A stretch of 64,000 nucleotides of DNA from Halococcus agarilyticus. GTDB lineage: Archaea; Halobacteriota; Halobacteria; Halobacteriales; Halococcaceae. Below, one piece after another: positions 1 through 9,386 of the stretch. Under the pieces are notes generated by a model, which did not search any database, was not told the origin of the DNA, and worked only from the letters and a program-made list of their open reading frames with translations. Made by a program: the position numbers and the translations under genes. The stretch covers positions 62,001 through 126,000 of the forward strand of contig NZ_BAFM01000007.1 in NCBI RefSeq assembly GCF_000334895.1, given 5' to 3'. How positions within the stretch are numbered: position 1 is the first letter of the stretch; every line of letters begins with the position of its first letter.

Positions 1-1923
1 TGGAACGCGACGCTCGCCGACGTGACGGGCTACACCGACGCGGAGATCGCGACGATGGCACCGACCGATTTCGTGGCTGACGCCGACACCGAAGCGGTCG
101 CCGGAGCGATCGATCGAACCGTCGCGGAGGGGCGCGCGACGGTGGAGGCCGAGCTCGTCACGAAGTCGGGCGAGCACGTCCCCTACGAGTTCACGGGCGC
201 GCTGGTCGAGGACGACGCCGGCGACGTTCTCGGGATCTGTGGCATCGGCCGGAACGTCACCGAACGACGCCAGCGGGAACAGGAACTCGAACGGTACGAA
301 ACCATCGTTGAGACCGCGCCTGTCGGGGTGTTCGTGCTCGACGAGACGGCAACGATCCTCGGGGCCAACGCCACCGCGTGGTCGATGGTGGGCCACACCG
401 GCGAGGAGCTGGTGGGCGAACCGTTTCTCACACTGGTCGAGGCGGGCGTGGTCGACGAGGCGGTCGTCGAGGAGTACCTCGACGCGATCCGCGAGCTGCT
501 GTCCTCGGAAACCGAAAAGGAAACTGCCACCATGGAGGCCGAGATCACGCCACCCGACGGCGAGCAACGCACCTATCTGGTGCACGTCTCGTTGCTTCCC
601 TTCGAGGCGGAGTTCCGGGGCACCGTCGGCGTGTTTCAGGACATCACCGACAGGAAGAACCACGAGCACGCGCTCGAATACCAGGCCGAGCGCCTCGAGA
701 CGACCAACCGGATCAACGAGATCATCCGCGACGTGAACCAGGCGCTGGTGCGCGCCTCGACGCGCGAGGAGATCGAGCAGGCGGTCTGTTCGAACCTCGC
801 CGGTGAGGACGCCTACCGCTTCGCGTGGATCGGCGAGCGCCGCGTCGCCGAGGCGGGCGTCGAACCGCGAGAGTGGGCCGGTGTCGAGGATGGCTATCTC
901 GACGACCGTCCCGACCCCGACGAGGGGCGCGAGGACCACGTGACCGCCGCCACCGCGATCGGGGCGGGCGAGATGCAGGTCGCCCAGTCGATCGCCGACG
1001 ATCCGGCGTTCGCGCCGTGGCGCGAGGCCGCGCTCGAACGCGGCTACGAGTCGGCGGCCGCGATCCCACTGGTCTATGGGGGGACGGCCTACGGCGTACT
1101 GTGTGTCTACTCGCCCCGTCCGAACGCGTTCGACGAGACCGAACGCGAGGTACTGGCCGAACTCGGTGAGACCATCGCGTACGCCTTCAGCGCGGTCGAG
1201 CGCCGGCGCGCGCTCGTTTCGGACACCGTGGTCGAACTCGAGTTCGCCCTGCAGGACCGCTCGATCTTCACGATCGACCTCACCGCCCGGACGAACTGTG
1301 AGGTCACGCTCGACGGCATCGTCGAGCGTTCCGACGGGTCGCTCGTGGAGTTCGTCACCGTCACCGGGACCGATCCCGACACCGTGCTCGATCTCGCGGA
1401 CGAGCGCGAGGACATCGAGGCCACCCTGGTGAGCGAACACGACGGCGAGGACGGCACCGAGGCGGTCTTCCGGCTCGTCTCCGACGGCTCGTCGAGCACG
1501 GTGTCGCTCGCCGAACAGGGCGGCGTCATCCGGGAGGGTGTCGCCGCCGAGGGCGAGGGTCGACTCGTGTTCGAACTCCCCCAGGACGCCGACGTCCGTG
1601 CGATCGTCGCGGCGATCACCGAGCAGTATCCCGACACCGAGCTGGTGGCCCAGCGCGAGCGCGAGCGCACGGGAACGCGCGGTGCGGAGTTCCGGGCGGC
1701 GCTCGACGACGCGCTCACCGATCGCCAGACGGAGGTGCTCGAAACCGCCTATCTCTCGGGGTTCTTCGAGTGGCCACGCCCCATCGACGGCGAGGAGATC
1801 GCCGACTCGCTCGGCATCGCCGGACCGACCTTCCACGAGCACGTCCGCACCGGTGAGGCGAAGCTGCTCGAATCGTACTTCGAGAGCGAGGTCGCCGGCG
1901 AGGGCGAGCGACGCGTCGAGTGA
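1..1923 (+). CDS. Bat-like PAS/GAF/HTH-10 sensor regulator (5' truncated by window edge)
   Basis: Soluble transcription regulator of the haloarchaeal bacterio-opsin activator type; its signal is unknown. The open frame runs in from base 1 (W-N-A-T-L before the first GTG at 22), and that sequence is the start of a PAS domain, so the real start lies outside. Visible order over 640 residues: PAS (about 1-75), second PAS (about 90-215), GAF (about 240-395), Bat-type domain (about 400-560), and a C-terminal HTH-10 (about 575-630, with LTDRQ and a recognition helix near GPTFHEHV). No kinase or membrane segment is visible. It is probably a one-component regulator; the target genes cannot be named from context. 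Confidence 0.88.
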   Translation, partial: WNATLADVTGYTDAEIATMAPTDFVADADTEAVAGAIDRTVAEGRATVEAELVTKSGEHVPYEFTGALVEDDAGDVLGICGIGRNVTERRQREQELERYETIVETAPVGVFVLDETATILGANATAWSMVGHTGEELVGEPFLTLVEAGVVDEAVVEEYLDAIRELLSSETEKETATMEAEITPPDGEQRTYLVHVSLLPFEAEFRGTVGVFQDITDRKNHEHALEYQAERLETTNRINEIIRDVNQALVRASTREEIEQAVCSNLAGEDAYRFAWIGERRVAEAGVEPREWAGVEDGYLDDRPDPDEGREDHVTAATAIGAGEMQVAQSIADDPAFAPWREAALERGYESAAAIPLVYGGTAYGVLCVYSPRPNAFDETEREVLAELGETIAYAFSAVERRRALVSDTVVELEFALQDRSIFTIDLTARTNCEVTLDGIVERSDGSLVEFVTVTGTDPDTVLDLADEREDIEATLVSEHDGEDGTEAVFRLVSDGSSSTVSLAEQGGVIREGVAAEGEGRLVFELPQDADVRAIVAAITEQYPDTELVAQRERERTGTRGAEFRAALDDALTDRQTEVLETAYLSGFFEWPRPIDGEEIADSLGIAGPTFHEHVRTGEAKLLESYFESEVAGEGERRVE

Positions 1924-1995
1924 GCCCGACGGGCACGCCAGGCGGAGCCGGAACAGTGATACTCGACGGGACGGAACGAACCGAGACAACGAACA

Positions 1996-2949
1996 GTGTC
2001 CCGACAGCGATCCGCCACCGACCGACCGCGTTCGACGCTCCACCCGGAGATGGCGGCCGCCATTGCGGCGATCCGCCGCAAGGAAGGGCTGCCAGCGTGG
2101 CACGAGATGACGGTCGAGCGGGCGCGACGCCTGGAGGACAGGGTGTTCACCGCCGACGCCCCCGCCGTCGATCGCGTCGACGACCGCTCGATCCCCGGTC
2201 CCGCAGACGACATCCCCGTCCGTCTCTACCGGCCCGCGGTCTCCTCACCCGCGCCGGTCCTCGTCTTCTATCACGGTGGCGGGTGGGTGCTGGGGACGCT
2301 CGACTCGGCGGGATCGATCTGCCGTCGCCTCGCTCGCCGCACCGGTCATATCGTGGTTTCGGTCGACTACCGTCTCGCCCCCGAACACCCGTTCCCGGCC
2401 GCGGTCGCGGACGCCGAGAGCGCGCTCTCGTGGGTGGCCGCGAACGCGGGGGCGTTCGGCGGCGATCCCGACCGCCTCGGCGTCGCCGGCTCCAGCGCGG
2501 GCGGGAACCTCGCGGCGGTCGTCGCGCGCCACGCACAGGAGACCGATATCGAGCTCGACCACCAGGTCCTGCTCTACCCGATCACCGATCACGCCGCCGA
2601 TGCCGACCCCTGTGACGACTGGTCGGGGCTCCTCACCCGGACGGACATGGACTGGTTCTGGGAGCAGTACCTCCCGACGCCAGACGACGGCGCGGACCCC
2701 GACGCCTCGCCGCTCCGCGCCGACGAACTCGCCGGCCTGCCGCCCGCGACCGTCGTCACCTGTGGGTTCGACCCGCTCGGCAAGGAGGGCGTCGCCTACG
2801 CCGACCGTCTCCACGACGCCGGTGTCGCCGTCGACCACGCTCACTACCCCAGGATGGCCCACGGCTTCCTCAGCCTCGCGGGCTCGATCGACGCCGCCGA
2901 TCACGCGCTCGACGACGTGGCGGCCGCCGTGGGCGATCGACTCGGGTGA
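1996..2949 (+). CDS. alpha/beta hydrolase, hormone-sensitive-lipase type esterase
   Basis: Likely cytoplasmic carboxylesterase, 317 residues. The HSL-family oxyanion motif HGGGW lies at 93-97. The nucleophile elbow GSSAGG at 165-170 gives Ser167, and the triad is completed by Asp259 (in GFDP) and His289 (in MAHGF). No signal peptide is seen. The start used is GTG 1996; an ATG at 2050 is a possible shorter start, since the first residues are basic and weakly conserved in type. It follows the Bat-like gene by about 70 bases and may share transcription with it. The natural substrate is unknown. Confidence 0.85.
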   Translation: MSRQRSATDRPRSTLHPEMAAAIAAIRRKEGLPAWHEMTVERARRLEDRVFTADAPAVDRVDDRSIPGPADDIPVRLYRPAVSSPAPVLVFYHGGGWVLGTLDSAGSICRRLARRTGHIVVSVDYRLAPEHPFPAAVADAESALSWVAANAGAFGGDPDRLGVAGSSAGGNLAAVVARHAQETDIELDHQVLLYPITDHAADADPCDDWSGLLTRTDMDWFWEQYLPTPDDGADPDASPLRADELAGLPPATVVTCGFDPLGKEGVAYADRLHDAGVAVDHAHYPRMAHGFLSLAGSIDAADHALDDVAAAVGDRLG

Positions 2950-3039
2950 GTGCGTCCGTTGGCCGATGGAAGCGAGTGCGCTGTGGGGACGGATCGAACG
3001 TCGATAGTCCGTTGTACCTTCGACGGGTACCGTGGGTAC

Positions 3040-4338
3040 ATGGACGAGGGGTTCGAACCAGACAGGACGTACGCCGAGCGACGCGACCGCGACGATCCGC
3101 TTTCGTGGTGTCGGGAGCGTTTCGCGGTCCCCGACGGGATCTATCTCGATGGGAACTCGCTGGGACCGCTGTCGGCCGACGCCGAGCGGGCGCTCGACGA
3201 CGCCGTCGACGAGTGGCGGGAGCTGGGAATCGGTGGCTGGACCGACGCCGACCCGCCGTGGTTTCGCTACGGCGAGCGCCTCGGCGACCGGCTCGCGCCG
3301 CTCGTCGGCGCACGCGAGTCCGAGGTGGTGGTCGCAAATTCGACCACCGTCAACATCCACACCCTGATCGGCACGTTCCTCGACGGGCTCGACGACGGGG
3401 CGAAGATCCTCGTGAACGAACTCGATTTCCCGACGGACCACTACGCGATCCGGGCGCAGTTCCGCCAACGGGGGATCGACCCCGACGAGGGGCTCGTGGT
3501 CGTCGAAAGCGACGACGGCCGGACGATCGACGAGGAGCGCGTCGTCCGGGCGATGGACGACGAGAACATCGAGATCCTGTTCATGCCATCGGTGCTCTAT
3601 CGCAGCGGCCAGCTCCTCGACGTCGAGTATCTCACGAGAGCGGCCCACGAGCGGGACGTGCTCGCCGGGTTCGATCTCGCGCACTCGATCGGCGTCGTGC
3701 CGCACGCCCTCTCGAACCACGATGTCGACTTCGCGGTCTGGTGCTCGTACAAGTACCTCAACGCCGGGCCGGGCGCGATCGCAGGGCTCTACGTCAACCA
3801 GAAACATTTCGGTGCGACGCCCGCCCTGGCCGGCTGGTGGGGCCACGAGAAGGCGACCCAGTTCGAGATGAATTCGATGTTCACGCCGGCAGCCGACGCC
3901 GGCGCGTACCAGATCGGCACCGTCCCAGTACTCGCCGCCGCGCCGCTCGACGGCGCGCTCGACCTCATCGAGGAGGTCGGGATCGACGCGATCCGCGAGA
4001 AGTCGCTCGCCCTGACGTCGTATCTCGTCGACCTCGTGGACGAACGTCTCGGCGACGGGACTGACGGGGCGGACGACTGTTCGGTCGGAACGCCCCGCGA
4101 TCCCGAACGGCGGGGCGGCCACGTCGCGATCGAACACCCCGATGCCGAGCGGATCGCGCAGGCGCTGACCGAGAGTGGCGTGGTGGTCGACTTCCGGCCG
4201 CCGAACGTCGTGAGAATGTGTCCGTCGCCACTGTACACCGGTTACGCCGAGGTCTGGGACGCGATCGAGCGCTGGCGAGGGATCGTCGATTCGGGAGCGT
4301 ACGAGCGGTTCGATACGGATCGCTCGGGCGTCACCTGA
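3040..4338 (+). CDS. kynU: kynureninase (PLP, aminotransferase class V fold)
   Basis: Cleaves kynurenine to anthranilate and alanine in tryptophan breakdown. 432 residues from ATG 3040, close to the usual kynureninase length. Seen: the N-terminal DGNSLGP motif (37-43), the PLP-contacting FDLAHS (Asp212, His215), and SYKYLN with the Schiff-base Lys238, followed by a glycine-rich GPGAIAG. The open frame continues upstream, but the ATG is where family similarity begins. The stop abuts the stop of a convergent cupin gene. No kynurenine formamidase or tryptophan dioxygenase is adjacent, so its pathway role is inferred from the family only. Confidence 0.88.
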   Translation: MDEGFEPDRTYAERRDRDDPLSWCRERFAVPDGIYLDGNSLGPLSADAERALDDAVDEWRELGIGGWTDADPPWFRYGERLGDRLAPLVGARESEVVVANSTTVNIHTLIGTFLDGLDDGAKILVNELDFPTDHYAIRAQFRQRGIDPDEGLVVVESDDGRTIDEERVVRAMDDENIEILFMPSVLYRSGQLLDVEYLTRAAHERDVLAGFDLAHSIGVVPHALSNHDVDFAVWCSYKYLNAGPGAIAGLYVNQKHFGATPALAGWWGHEKATQFEMNSMFTPAADAGAYQIGTVPVLAAAPLDGALDLIEEVGIDAIREKSLALTSYLVDLVDERLGDGTDGADDCSVGTPRDPERRGGHVAIEHPDAERIAQALTESGVVVDFRPPNVVRMCPSPLYTGYAEVWDAIERWRGIVDSGAYERFDTDRSGVT

Positions 4339-4653
4339 TCACGACGGCAGCGGACAGAGGCTCGCGGTCAGCACCGCCCGTTCGTCGGTCTCGTTGCGCG
4401 CGCCGTGGACCGCGCCACGCTCGTTGGGGACGACACCAGGCGCGCTCACCCGCTCCTCCTCGTCGTCCCGCGTCACCACGACCGTTCCCTCGACGACGTG
4501 GAAGACGTTGGTCGCGTCGGCGTGATCGTGGGGGTCGACGCGCCCGCCGGGACCGAGCGCGAACGCCTTCACCAGCACGTCGTCGGTCACCACGAGTTCG
4601 GCGGTCAGGACCTCGCCGTCGTCGGGCGCGAGGTCGGGATACTGATCGAGCAC
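4339..4653 (-). CDS. small cupin-fold protein
   Basis: About 104 residues, a single cupin barrel. A metal-ligand motif HDHAD near residue 43 is followed by FHVVEG, and a second half ends in GAVHGARN. Probably binds a metal ion; its substrate is unknown. It converges on kynU with no spacing. The start is uncertain: GTG 4653 is chosen because residues upstream are basic and unlike the rest, and because it leaves room for the promoter of the divergent aldo/keto reductase gene. A much longer open frame on this strand is antisense to that gene and was not used. Confidence 0.65.
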   Translation of the reverse strand: MLDQYPDLAPDDGEVLTAELVVTDDVLVKAFALGPGGRVDPHDHADATNVFHVVEGTVVVTRDDEEERVSAPGVVPNERGAVHGARNETDERAVLTASLCPLPS

Positions 4654-4776
4654 ACCCCGACGACGAGAGCGAGCGACGTAGCCGTTTCGGGTGACGAGAC
4701 GGCCGGCGCTCGCCCCGTACGGCCGGCGGAGGCCACGAGACGGGAGCGTTTTACGCCCGCCCCTCCCCGTCACGGT

Positions 4777-5595
4777 ATGGAACACGTCACTATCCAGGGT
4801 GTCTCGGTCCCGGCCATCGGGCTCGGTACGTGGCGGATGACCGGCCCGACCTGCCGGCGCGCCGTGTCGACCGCGCTCGATTGCGGCTATCGCCGGGTCG
4901 ACACCGCCCAGGCGTACGGCAACGAGCGCGAGGTCGGCGCGGCGATCGACGTCGCCGACGTGGATCGCGAGGACGTCTTCCTCACCACCAAGCTCGATGC
5001 CGGCAATCGCGATCGCGATTCGGTCCTCGACTCCACCCGCGAGAGTCTCGACAAGCTCCGAACCGAGTACGTGGACCTCCTCCTGATCCACCAGCCGAAC
5101 CCGGTCGCCGACCTCTCGGAAACCCTCGACGCGATGGACGAGCTCGTCGACGAGGGTAGCGTCGAGCACATCGGCGTCTCGAACTTCGGCGTCGAGCGGC
5201 TCCACACCGCACGTCAGCACGCCGACGCCCCGATCCTCGCCGATCAGGTTCAGTACCATCCGTTCTGGGATCAGACCACGCTGCTCGACTACTGCCAGAT
5301 CAACGATATCATGCTGACGGCGTACAGCCCACTGGCCCACGGCGGTGCGGTCGACGACGACGTGCTCCGTGACGTCGGCGCGCGCTACGGCAAGACCCCC
5401 GCTCAGGTTGCGCTCCGATGGCTGGTCCAGCAGGAGAACGTCTCGACCATCCCCAAATCCACCAGCCCCGAACATCTCGAAGCCAACCTCCAGGTGTTCG
5501 ACTTCGAACTCACCGACGCGGAGATGGACGCAATCGCGCGGCCGTCGCTCTCGCGCACCGCGTCGAGCTTCCTCCGCCAGCGCCTCCCGTTCTGA
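4777..5595 (+). CDS. aldo/keto reductase
   Basis: NADPH-dependent carbonyl reductase of the AKR superfamily, 272 residues, cytoplasmic. All four catalytic residues are visible: Asp42 and Tyr47 (in VDTAQAYGNE), Lys72 (in LTTKL) and His105 (in LLIHQP). The C-terminal cofactor region contains IPKSTSPEHLEAN, typical of AKRs. An upstream TTTTACG stretch about 27 bases before the ATG could be a TATA element of a leaderless transcript. It is transcribed away from the cupin gene. Substrate is not predictable. Confidence 0.9.
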   Translation: MEHVTIQGVSVPAIGLGTWRMTGPTCRRAVSTALDCGYRRVDTAQAYGNEREVGAAIDVADVDREDVFLTTKLDAGNRDRDSVLDSTRESLDKLRTEYVDLLLIHQPNPVADLSETLDAMDELVDEGSVEHIGVSNFGVERLHTARQHADAPILADQVQYHPFWDQTTLLDYCQINDIMLTAYSPLAHGGAVDDDVLRDVGARYGKTPAQVALRWLVQQENVSTIPKSTSPEHLEANLQVFDFELTDAEMDAIARPSLSRTASSFLRQRLPF

Positions 5596-5631
5596 GACGA
5601 TCGGTCCCGACGGACGCCACCGCCGCAGTTC

Positions 5632-6393
5632 TCATCGGGCGGCGTCGCGTTCGGTCTCGATCCGCTCGGCGTACGGGGTTGCGATGCGTTCGAGGATCGC
5701 CTCACCCGCTTCGGCCGTCCCCTCCCGCGGATCGCCGAGCACACCGTTCTCGCTGATCGCGTCGAACCCCTCGCTGAGCAGTCGTGACGCCGAAACCTCG
5801 CCCTCGTGGCCGACCGTGAGCTCGTCCGTCCGGACGAGCCCCTCGTTCACCGCGAGCACGATCGCGGTTTCGGCGGCTCCGGCGTGGATCACCGGCTCCT
5901 CGTACTCGACGCCGGCCTCGGCGAGTCCCTCGTTCATCAGCCGCATGTTCTCGTCGAGATCCGCGATGGCGATCACGCTCGCGTCGATCTCCCTGGCGAT
6001 CTCGGGCGCGACGGTGTTGACGGGCGCGAAGTTGCCGCCGTGAGTCGGTATCAAGACGACGTGCTCGAACCCGTGCTCGTCGAGCGACTCGCAGTACGAC
6101 CTGATCAGGCTCATCAGCGTCTCGGATGGGATCGTGATCGTGCCGGGAAACGCCATGTGATGGCCCGAACAGCCTGGCCGGATCGTGGGTGCGGCGAGCG
6201 CGTCGCCGAGGCGGTCGGCGATCCGACGGGCGAGTTCGTCGCCTGCGAGCGTGTCCATGATCACCGGGAGGTGGGGACCGTGCTGTTCGACCGACCCGAC
6301 GGCCACGACCGCCGTCGTGGTGCCGTCGTCGAGCGCCGCCTTGATCTCGGGCCACGTGTGCTCCGCTAGCCGGACTGACGTGCGAGAAGACAT
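5632..6393 (-). CDS. creatininase-family amidohydrolase
   Basis: 253-residue metal-dependent amidohydrolase of the creatininase/ArfB family. GSVEQHGPH (about 33-41) carries metal ligands Glu36 and His38, with Asp47 soon after; SGHHMAF and THGGNF supply further active-site residues. In haloarchaea this family includes the ArfB deformylase of riboflavin/F420 synthesis, but a second family member at 35273-36019 is the better ArfB candidate. ATG 6393 is preferred over TTG 6399. Convergent with the AKR gene, divergent from the MBL gene. Confidence 0.8.
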   Translation of the reverse strand: MSSRTSVRLAEHTWPEIKAALDDGTTTAVVAVGSVEQHGPHLPVIMDTLAGDELARRIADRLGDALAAPTIRPGCSGHHMAFPGTITIPSETLMSLIRSYCESLDEHGFEHVVLIPTHGGNFAPVNTVAPEIAREIDASVIAIADLDENMRLMNEGLAEAGVEYEEPVIHAGAAETAIVLAVNEGLVRTDELTVGHEGEVSASRLLSEGFDAISENGVLGDPREGTAEAGEAILERIATPYAERIETERDAAR

Positions 6394-6534
6394 CGGCAAC
6401 TTCCACCGTCACAGGCGGGGGTATTAAACGTTCGTCCGTCGACACTGATCTGCCCGTTCGTGCCGACTGCGGTGGCGCGCTTCGGTTTCCGACGCAAGCG
6501 CCGGAGGTTTGGCCTCGTGGATCGAACCCCCGGC

Positions 6535-7206
6535 ATGGCGACACGACTCGGCGACGGCATCTGGTGGTTCGGTCTCCGCGGCGTGAACGCGTATCTGGTC
6601 GAGGACGACGTCCTCACGCTGGTCGACGCCGGCACACCGCTCGACGCGGGAGCCATCGCGGCCGGCATCGAGGAGACCGGTCACGCCGTCAGGGACGTCG
6701 AGCGCGTCCTCCTGACTCACTACGACATGGATCACGTCGGGACGCTTTCCCGGCTCGACGACCTCGATGCAGTCGTGCGGACGGGGGCGGCCGACGCCGC
6801 GATGCTCACCGGCGAGACCAACCCACCGTGGCGCAACCACAAGGGGGCGCTCCAGCGCGCCACGGGACCGTTCCTCGGCTGTGACCTCCCGGTCGCGGCG
6901 ATCGACGACGGCGACTCCGTCGGGACGTTCACGGCGTATCACACGCCCGGTCACACCCCCGGCCACACCGCGTTCGTGAGCGAGGAGCGCTCCGCGGGCT
7001 TTCTCGGCGATCTCGTCTTCGAGAGCGACGGTTCGCTCGATTCCTCGCCGTGGCTCGTGAGCTACGACACCGACGAAGCCCGCGAGAGCGTCCGATCGCT
7101 CGCCGAGCGCGCGCCAGCGTTCGACGCCCTCGGGATGGGTCACGGCGTGCCGTTCGTCCGCGACGGCGACCAGCGCCTCGCGGACCTCGCGCGCCAACTC
7201 CGGTAG
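6535..7206 (+). CDS. MBL-fold metallo-hydrolase
   Basis: 223-residue metallo-beta-lactamase-fold hydrolase. The metal motif is THYDMDH (61-67), the HxDxDH variant of the usual HxHxDH, as found in the branch of the family with a Q/D in place of the second His. A later AYHTPGHTPGH and a GDLVF segment provide the remaining ligands. No membrane or signal segment. The N-terminal half starts directly with a beta strand, consistent with ATG 6535. Function may be thioester or ester hydrolysis; nothing in the neighbourhood narrows it. Confidence 0.8.
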   Translation: MATRLGDGIWWFGLRGVNAYLVEDDVLTLVDAGTPLDAGAIAAGIEETGHAVRDVERVLLTHYDMDHVGTLSRLDDLDAVVRTGAADAAMLTGETNPPWRNHKGALQRATGPFLGCDLPVAAIDDGDSVGTFTAYHTPGHTPGHTAFVSEERSAGFLGDLVFESDGSLDSSPWLVSYDTDEARESVRSLAERAPAFDALGMGHGVPFVRDGDQRLADLARQLR

Positions 7207-7242
7207 GAGGGATTTTACGCGGCGGCGTCGAACCCGCTCCCG

Positions 7243-7581
7243 ATGAGTGCCAGCGACGACGACCTCCCCGGCGACTGGACGGGAGTCGACGACACCGACG
7301 AGAAAGCCGGCCAGTACGATCCACAGCGTCCGCTCCACTACGAGCACACGGACGGAATCGAACTCGTCGTCCAGCCCACGTCGCCGAACGTCGCCGACGC
7401 CGACGAGGCGGACTGGCGCGTCCGCGCCATCAGCGAGGGCGGCGACGAAACCGAGAGTCTGCGTGATGGGGTCGAGGGCCGCGACGACGCGATCGGCGTC
7501 GCCCGCGAGTTCATGACGGCGTACGAAGAGCGCTGCGTCGAGGGCGACGAATCGCCAACGGATCTCGCAGCGTCGTTCTAA
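7243..7581 (+). CDS. haloarchaeal conserved hypothetical, 112 residues
   Basis: Very acidic small soluble protein with no recognised domain. The N-terminal 30 residues look disordered (DDD, DDTDEK); the core has alternating strands (IELVVQP, WRVRAI) and ends in a helix with EFMTAYEE. It starts 36 bases after the MBL hydrolase and is probably co-transcribed. Its stop overlaps by four bases with the stop of the opposing DUF7126 gene. Composition and periodicity match real haloarchaeal genes; function is unknown. Confidence 0.7.
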   Translation: MSASDDDLPGDWTGVDDTDEKAGQYDPQRPLHYEHTDGIELVVQPTSPNVADADEADWRVRAISEGGDETESLRDGVEGRDDAIGVAREFMTAYEERCVEGDESPTDLAASF

Positions 7582-7916
7582 CCAGCGAGTTCCTCGGCGA
7601 CGGTATCGGCGTCCAGCAGCCCGGGATCGACGAGCAGATCCGCCTGCCCTTTCGCGAACTCGGGCAGCGATTCACGCGCGTAGACGATCACTCGGAGATC
7701 GGCAGCGAGATCAAGCGCGACCGGGATCGAGGTCGCGTGACCGACGTCGGTCAGCACGAACAGGTCCGCCTCACCGATTCCGCCGTCCTCCAGCGCCGGC
7801 CGGTTCGCCGTGCCGTCGATCCGGGCTACCGATACGCCGTGCGCTTCGAGCGCGTCGCCAAGTCCCTCGGGATCGGGTCCGGTGAGGACTGCTACTTTGT
7901 CGTTCGTGTCACTCAT
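7578..7916 (-). CDS. DUF7126-type Rossmann-like small protein
   Basis: 112-residue haloarchaeal protein of unknown function. It begins with a beta strand followed by GPDPEGLGDAL, then alternating strands and helices (LFVLTDVGHA, LRVIVYARE), which look like a small nucleotide-binding or receiver-like fold. The family name DUF7126 is from memory of haloarchaeal annotation. Its ATG overlaps the stop of the upstream NUDIX gene (ATGA), so the two are probably translationally coupled and may act together. Confidence 0.65.
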   Translation of the reverse strand: MSDTNDKVAVLTGPDPEGLGDALEAHGVSVARIDGTANRPALEDGGIGEADLFVLTDVGHATSIPVALDLAADLRVIVYARESLPEFAKGQADLLVDPGLLDADTVAEELAG

Positions 7917-8437
7917 TGGTTCATCTCCACGATTGCTCGTCGCATTCTGTCTTCCCCGCCGGGTCGCAGCTCCCGTACGGTTTGTTTTTCGAGTCGCCGG
8001 AATCGTGCCTTTTTCGCATCCGATCCTGCGTCTGGTTCGCCAGTCGTGTCTGCTCGCGACACGGCGTAGCCGACTGCACCGACGTAGACATCGTCTTCCG
8101 GCCATTCGTGTTGCCACGTATCGAAAGGTACGAGATCATCCGGCGATACCTCGATGTCTGTCTCCTCACGAAGTTCCCGCACCGCAGCCGCCGCCAACGG
8201 CTCGTCGTACTCGACGGCACCGCCGGGAAGGGCCCATGACCCTTCGTGCGGCGGTAGCTTCCGCTGGACGAGGAGCACGTCCTGTCCATCCACAACCGCG
8301 ACGTTTGCGGCCGATCCGGGCTGTCGAAAGACGATCCGGTCGCAGTCCGCACAGTGCTGTCGTTCCCGTCCTTCGAACCGTTTCGATCCCAGTGAACTAC
8401 CACACATGGGACAGAACTCGGCGGGAAACTTCGTCAT
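7913..8437 (-). CDS. NUDIX hydrolase with N-terminal zinc ribbon
   Basis: 174 residues. Cys9/Cys12 and Cys29/Cys32 form a zinc ribbon as in NudC-like and ADP-ribose NUDIX enzymes. The Nudix box runs from about 73 to 95 with PGGAVEYDE and RELREETDI; the usual Gly after the second EE-x is Asp here. It probably hydrolyses a nucleoside diphosphate derivative in the cytoplasm. ATG 8437 was chosen because the zinc ribbon starts right behind it. It lies just downstream of guaAb and overlaps the next gene by four bases. Confidence 0.85.
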   Translation of the reverse strand: MTKFPAEFCPMCGSSLGSKRFEGRERQHCADCDRIVFRQPGSAANVAVVDGQDVLLVQRKLPPHEGSWALPGGAVEYDEPLAAAAVRELREETDIEVSPDDLVPFDTWQHEWPEDDVYVGAVGYAVSRADTTGEPDAGSDAKKARFRRLEKQTVRELRPGGEDRMRRAIVEMNQ

Positions 8438-8468
8438 TGGTGGCGAGTGCAACGGACTATCCCCGTCA

Positions 8469-9386
8469 TCACTCGTACTCGATGGTCGCGGGCGGTTTGT
8501 GGGTGACGTCGTAGACCACGCGGGCGACGTTCTCCTGCGAGCCGGTGATCCGGCTCTGGAGGCGCTGGAGAGTTTCCCAGTCGATCTCCAGAGCACGGGC
8601 GGTCATCCCGTCGCGCGACTCGACCGCCCGAACTGAGACAACCCAGCCGTGAACCCGGTTGTCCCCTTTTACTCCTGTTGCCTTGCCGATCACTGCAGCG
8701 AGCGCCTGCCACGGGTCGTACTCCTCCAGCTCCTCCTCGACCGCGTGGGTCGCCTCGCGGGCGACTTCGAGCTTCTCCTCGGTGACTTCGCCGAGGACTC
8801 TGACGGCGAGTCCGGGGCCGGGGAACGGCATCCGCTCGGCCACCAGCTCGTCGAGGCCGAGCGCACGCGCGACCTCGCGGACCTCGTCCTTGTAGAGCTC
8901 CCGAACGGGCTCGACGATCCCCTCGAAGTCCACGACATCGGGCAGGCCGCCGACGTTGTGATGGGACTTGATGTTCCCCTCCGACTCGATCCGGTCGGGG
9001 TAGATCGTTCCCTGAACGAGGTAGTCGGCCTCGGCATCGCGGGCCTCGCGCTCGAACTCCCGAATGAACCCCTCGCCGACGATGTGGCGTTTCTCCTCGG
9101 GGTCCGTGACACCGGAAAGCGCGTCGAGGAACCGCTCGTGGGCGTCGACGATTCGGAGACTGTCCATGTACGAGAACGTCTCCGCCACCTGCTCGGTCTC
9201 GCCCTTTCGCATCAGGCCAGTGTCGACGTAAACCGGTGTAAGGCGGTCGCCGAGCGCCTCGTAGGCCAGCGCGGCCGCCACCGACGAGTCCACACCACCG
9301 GAGAGCGCGATCACCGCGTTCGCGTCGCCGACCTCGTTCTCGATTTCGTCGACGGCCTCCTCGATGAACGGTTCGGTGTCGACCAT
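8469..9386 (-). CDS. guaAb: GMP synthase, ATP-pyrophosphatase subunit B
   Basis: Converts XMP to GMP using ammonia passed from a separate glutaminase subunit, as in archaea with split GMP synthase. 305 residues. The PP-loop SGGVDSS lies at 29-35; [12 protein letters not shown] and the C-terminal KPPATIEYE are characteristic of the dimerisation domain. No glutaminase domain is fused, so subunit A must be encoded elsewhere. Its ATG overlaps the last base of the pyrG stop, so the two purine/pyrimidine biosynthesis genes form an operon. Confidence 0.95.
   Translation of the reverse strand: MVDTEPFIEEAVDEIENEVGDANAVIALSGGVDSSVAAALAYEALGDRLTPVYVDTGLMRKGETEQVAETFSYMDSLRIVDAHERFLDALSGVTDPEEKRHIVGEGFIREFEREARDAEADYLVQGTIYPDRIESEGNIKSHHNVGGLPDVVDFEGIVEPVRELYKDEVREVARALGLDELVAERMPFPGPGLAVRVLGEVTEEKLEVAREATHAVEEELEEYDPWQALAAVIGKATGVKGDNRVHGWVVSVRAVESRDGMTARALEIDWETLQRLQSRITGSQENVARVVYDVTHKPPATIEYE

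Noticed and set aside
2245-4137. Long reverse-strand open frame over the esterase and kynureninase genes
   Set aside because: It is antisense to two genes with complete catalytic motifs and has the Arg/Val-rich composition produced by GC-rich codon mirrors.
6535-7206. Inactivated MBL enzyme because the second His of HxHxDH is Asp
   Set aside because: HxDxDH is a recurrent, functional variant in a branch of the family; other ligands are intact.
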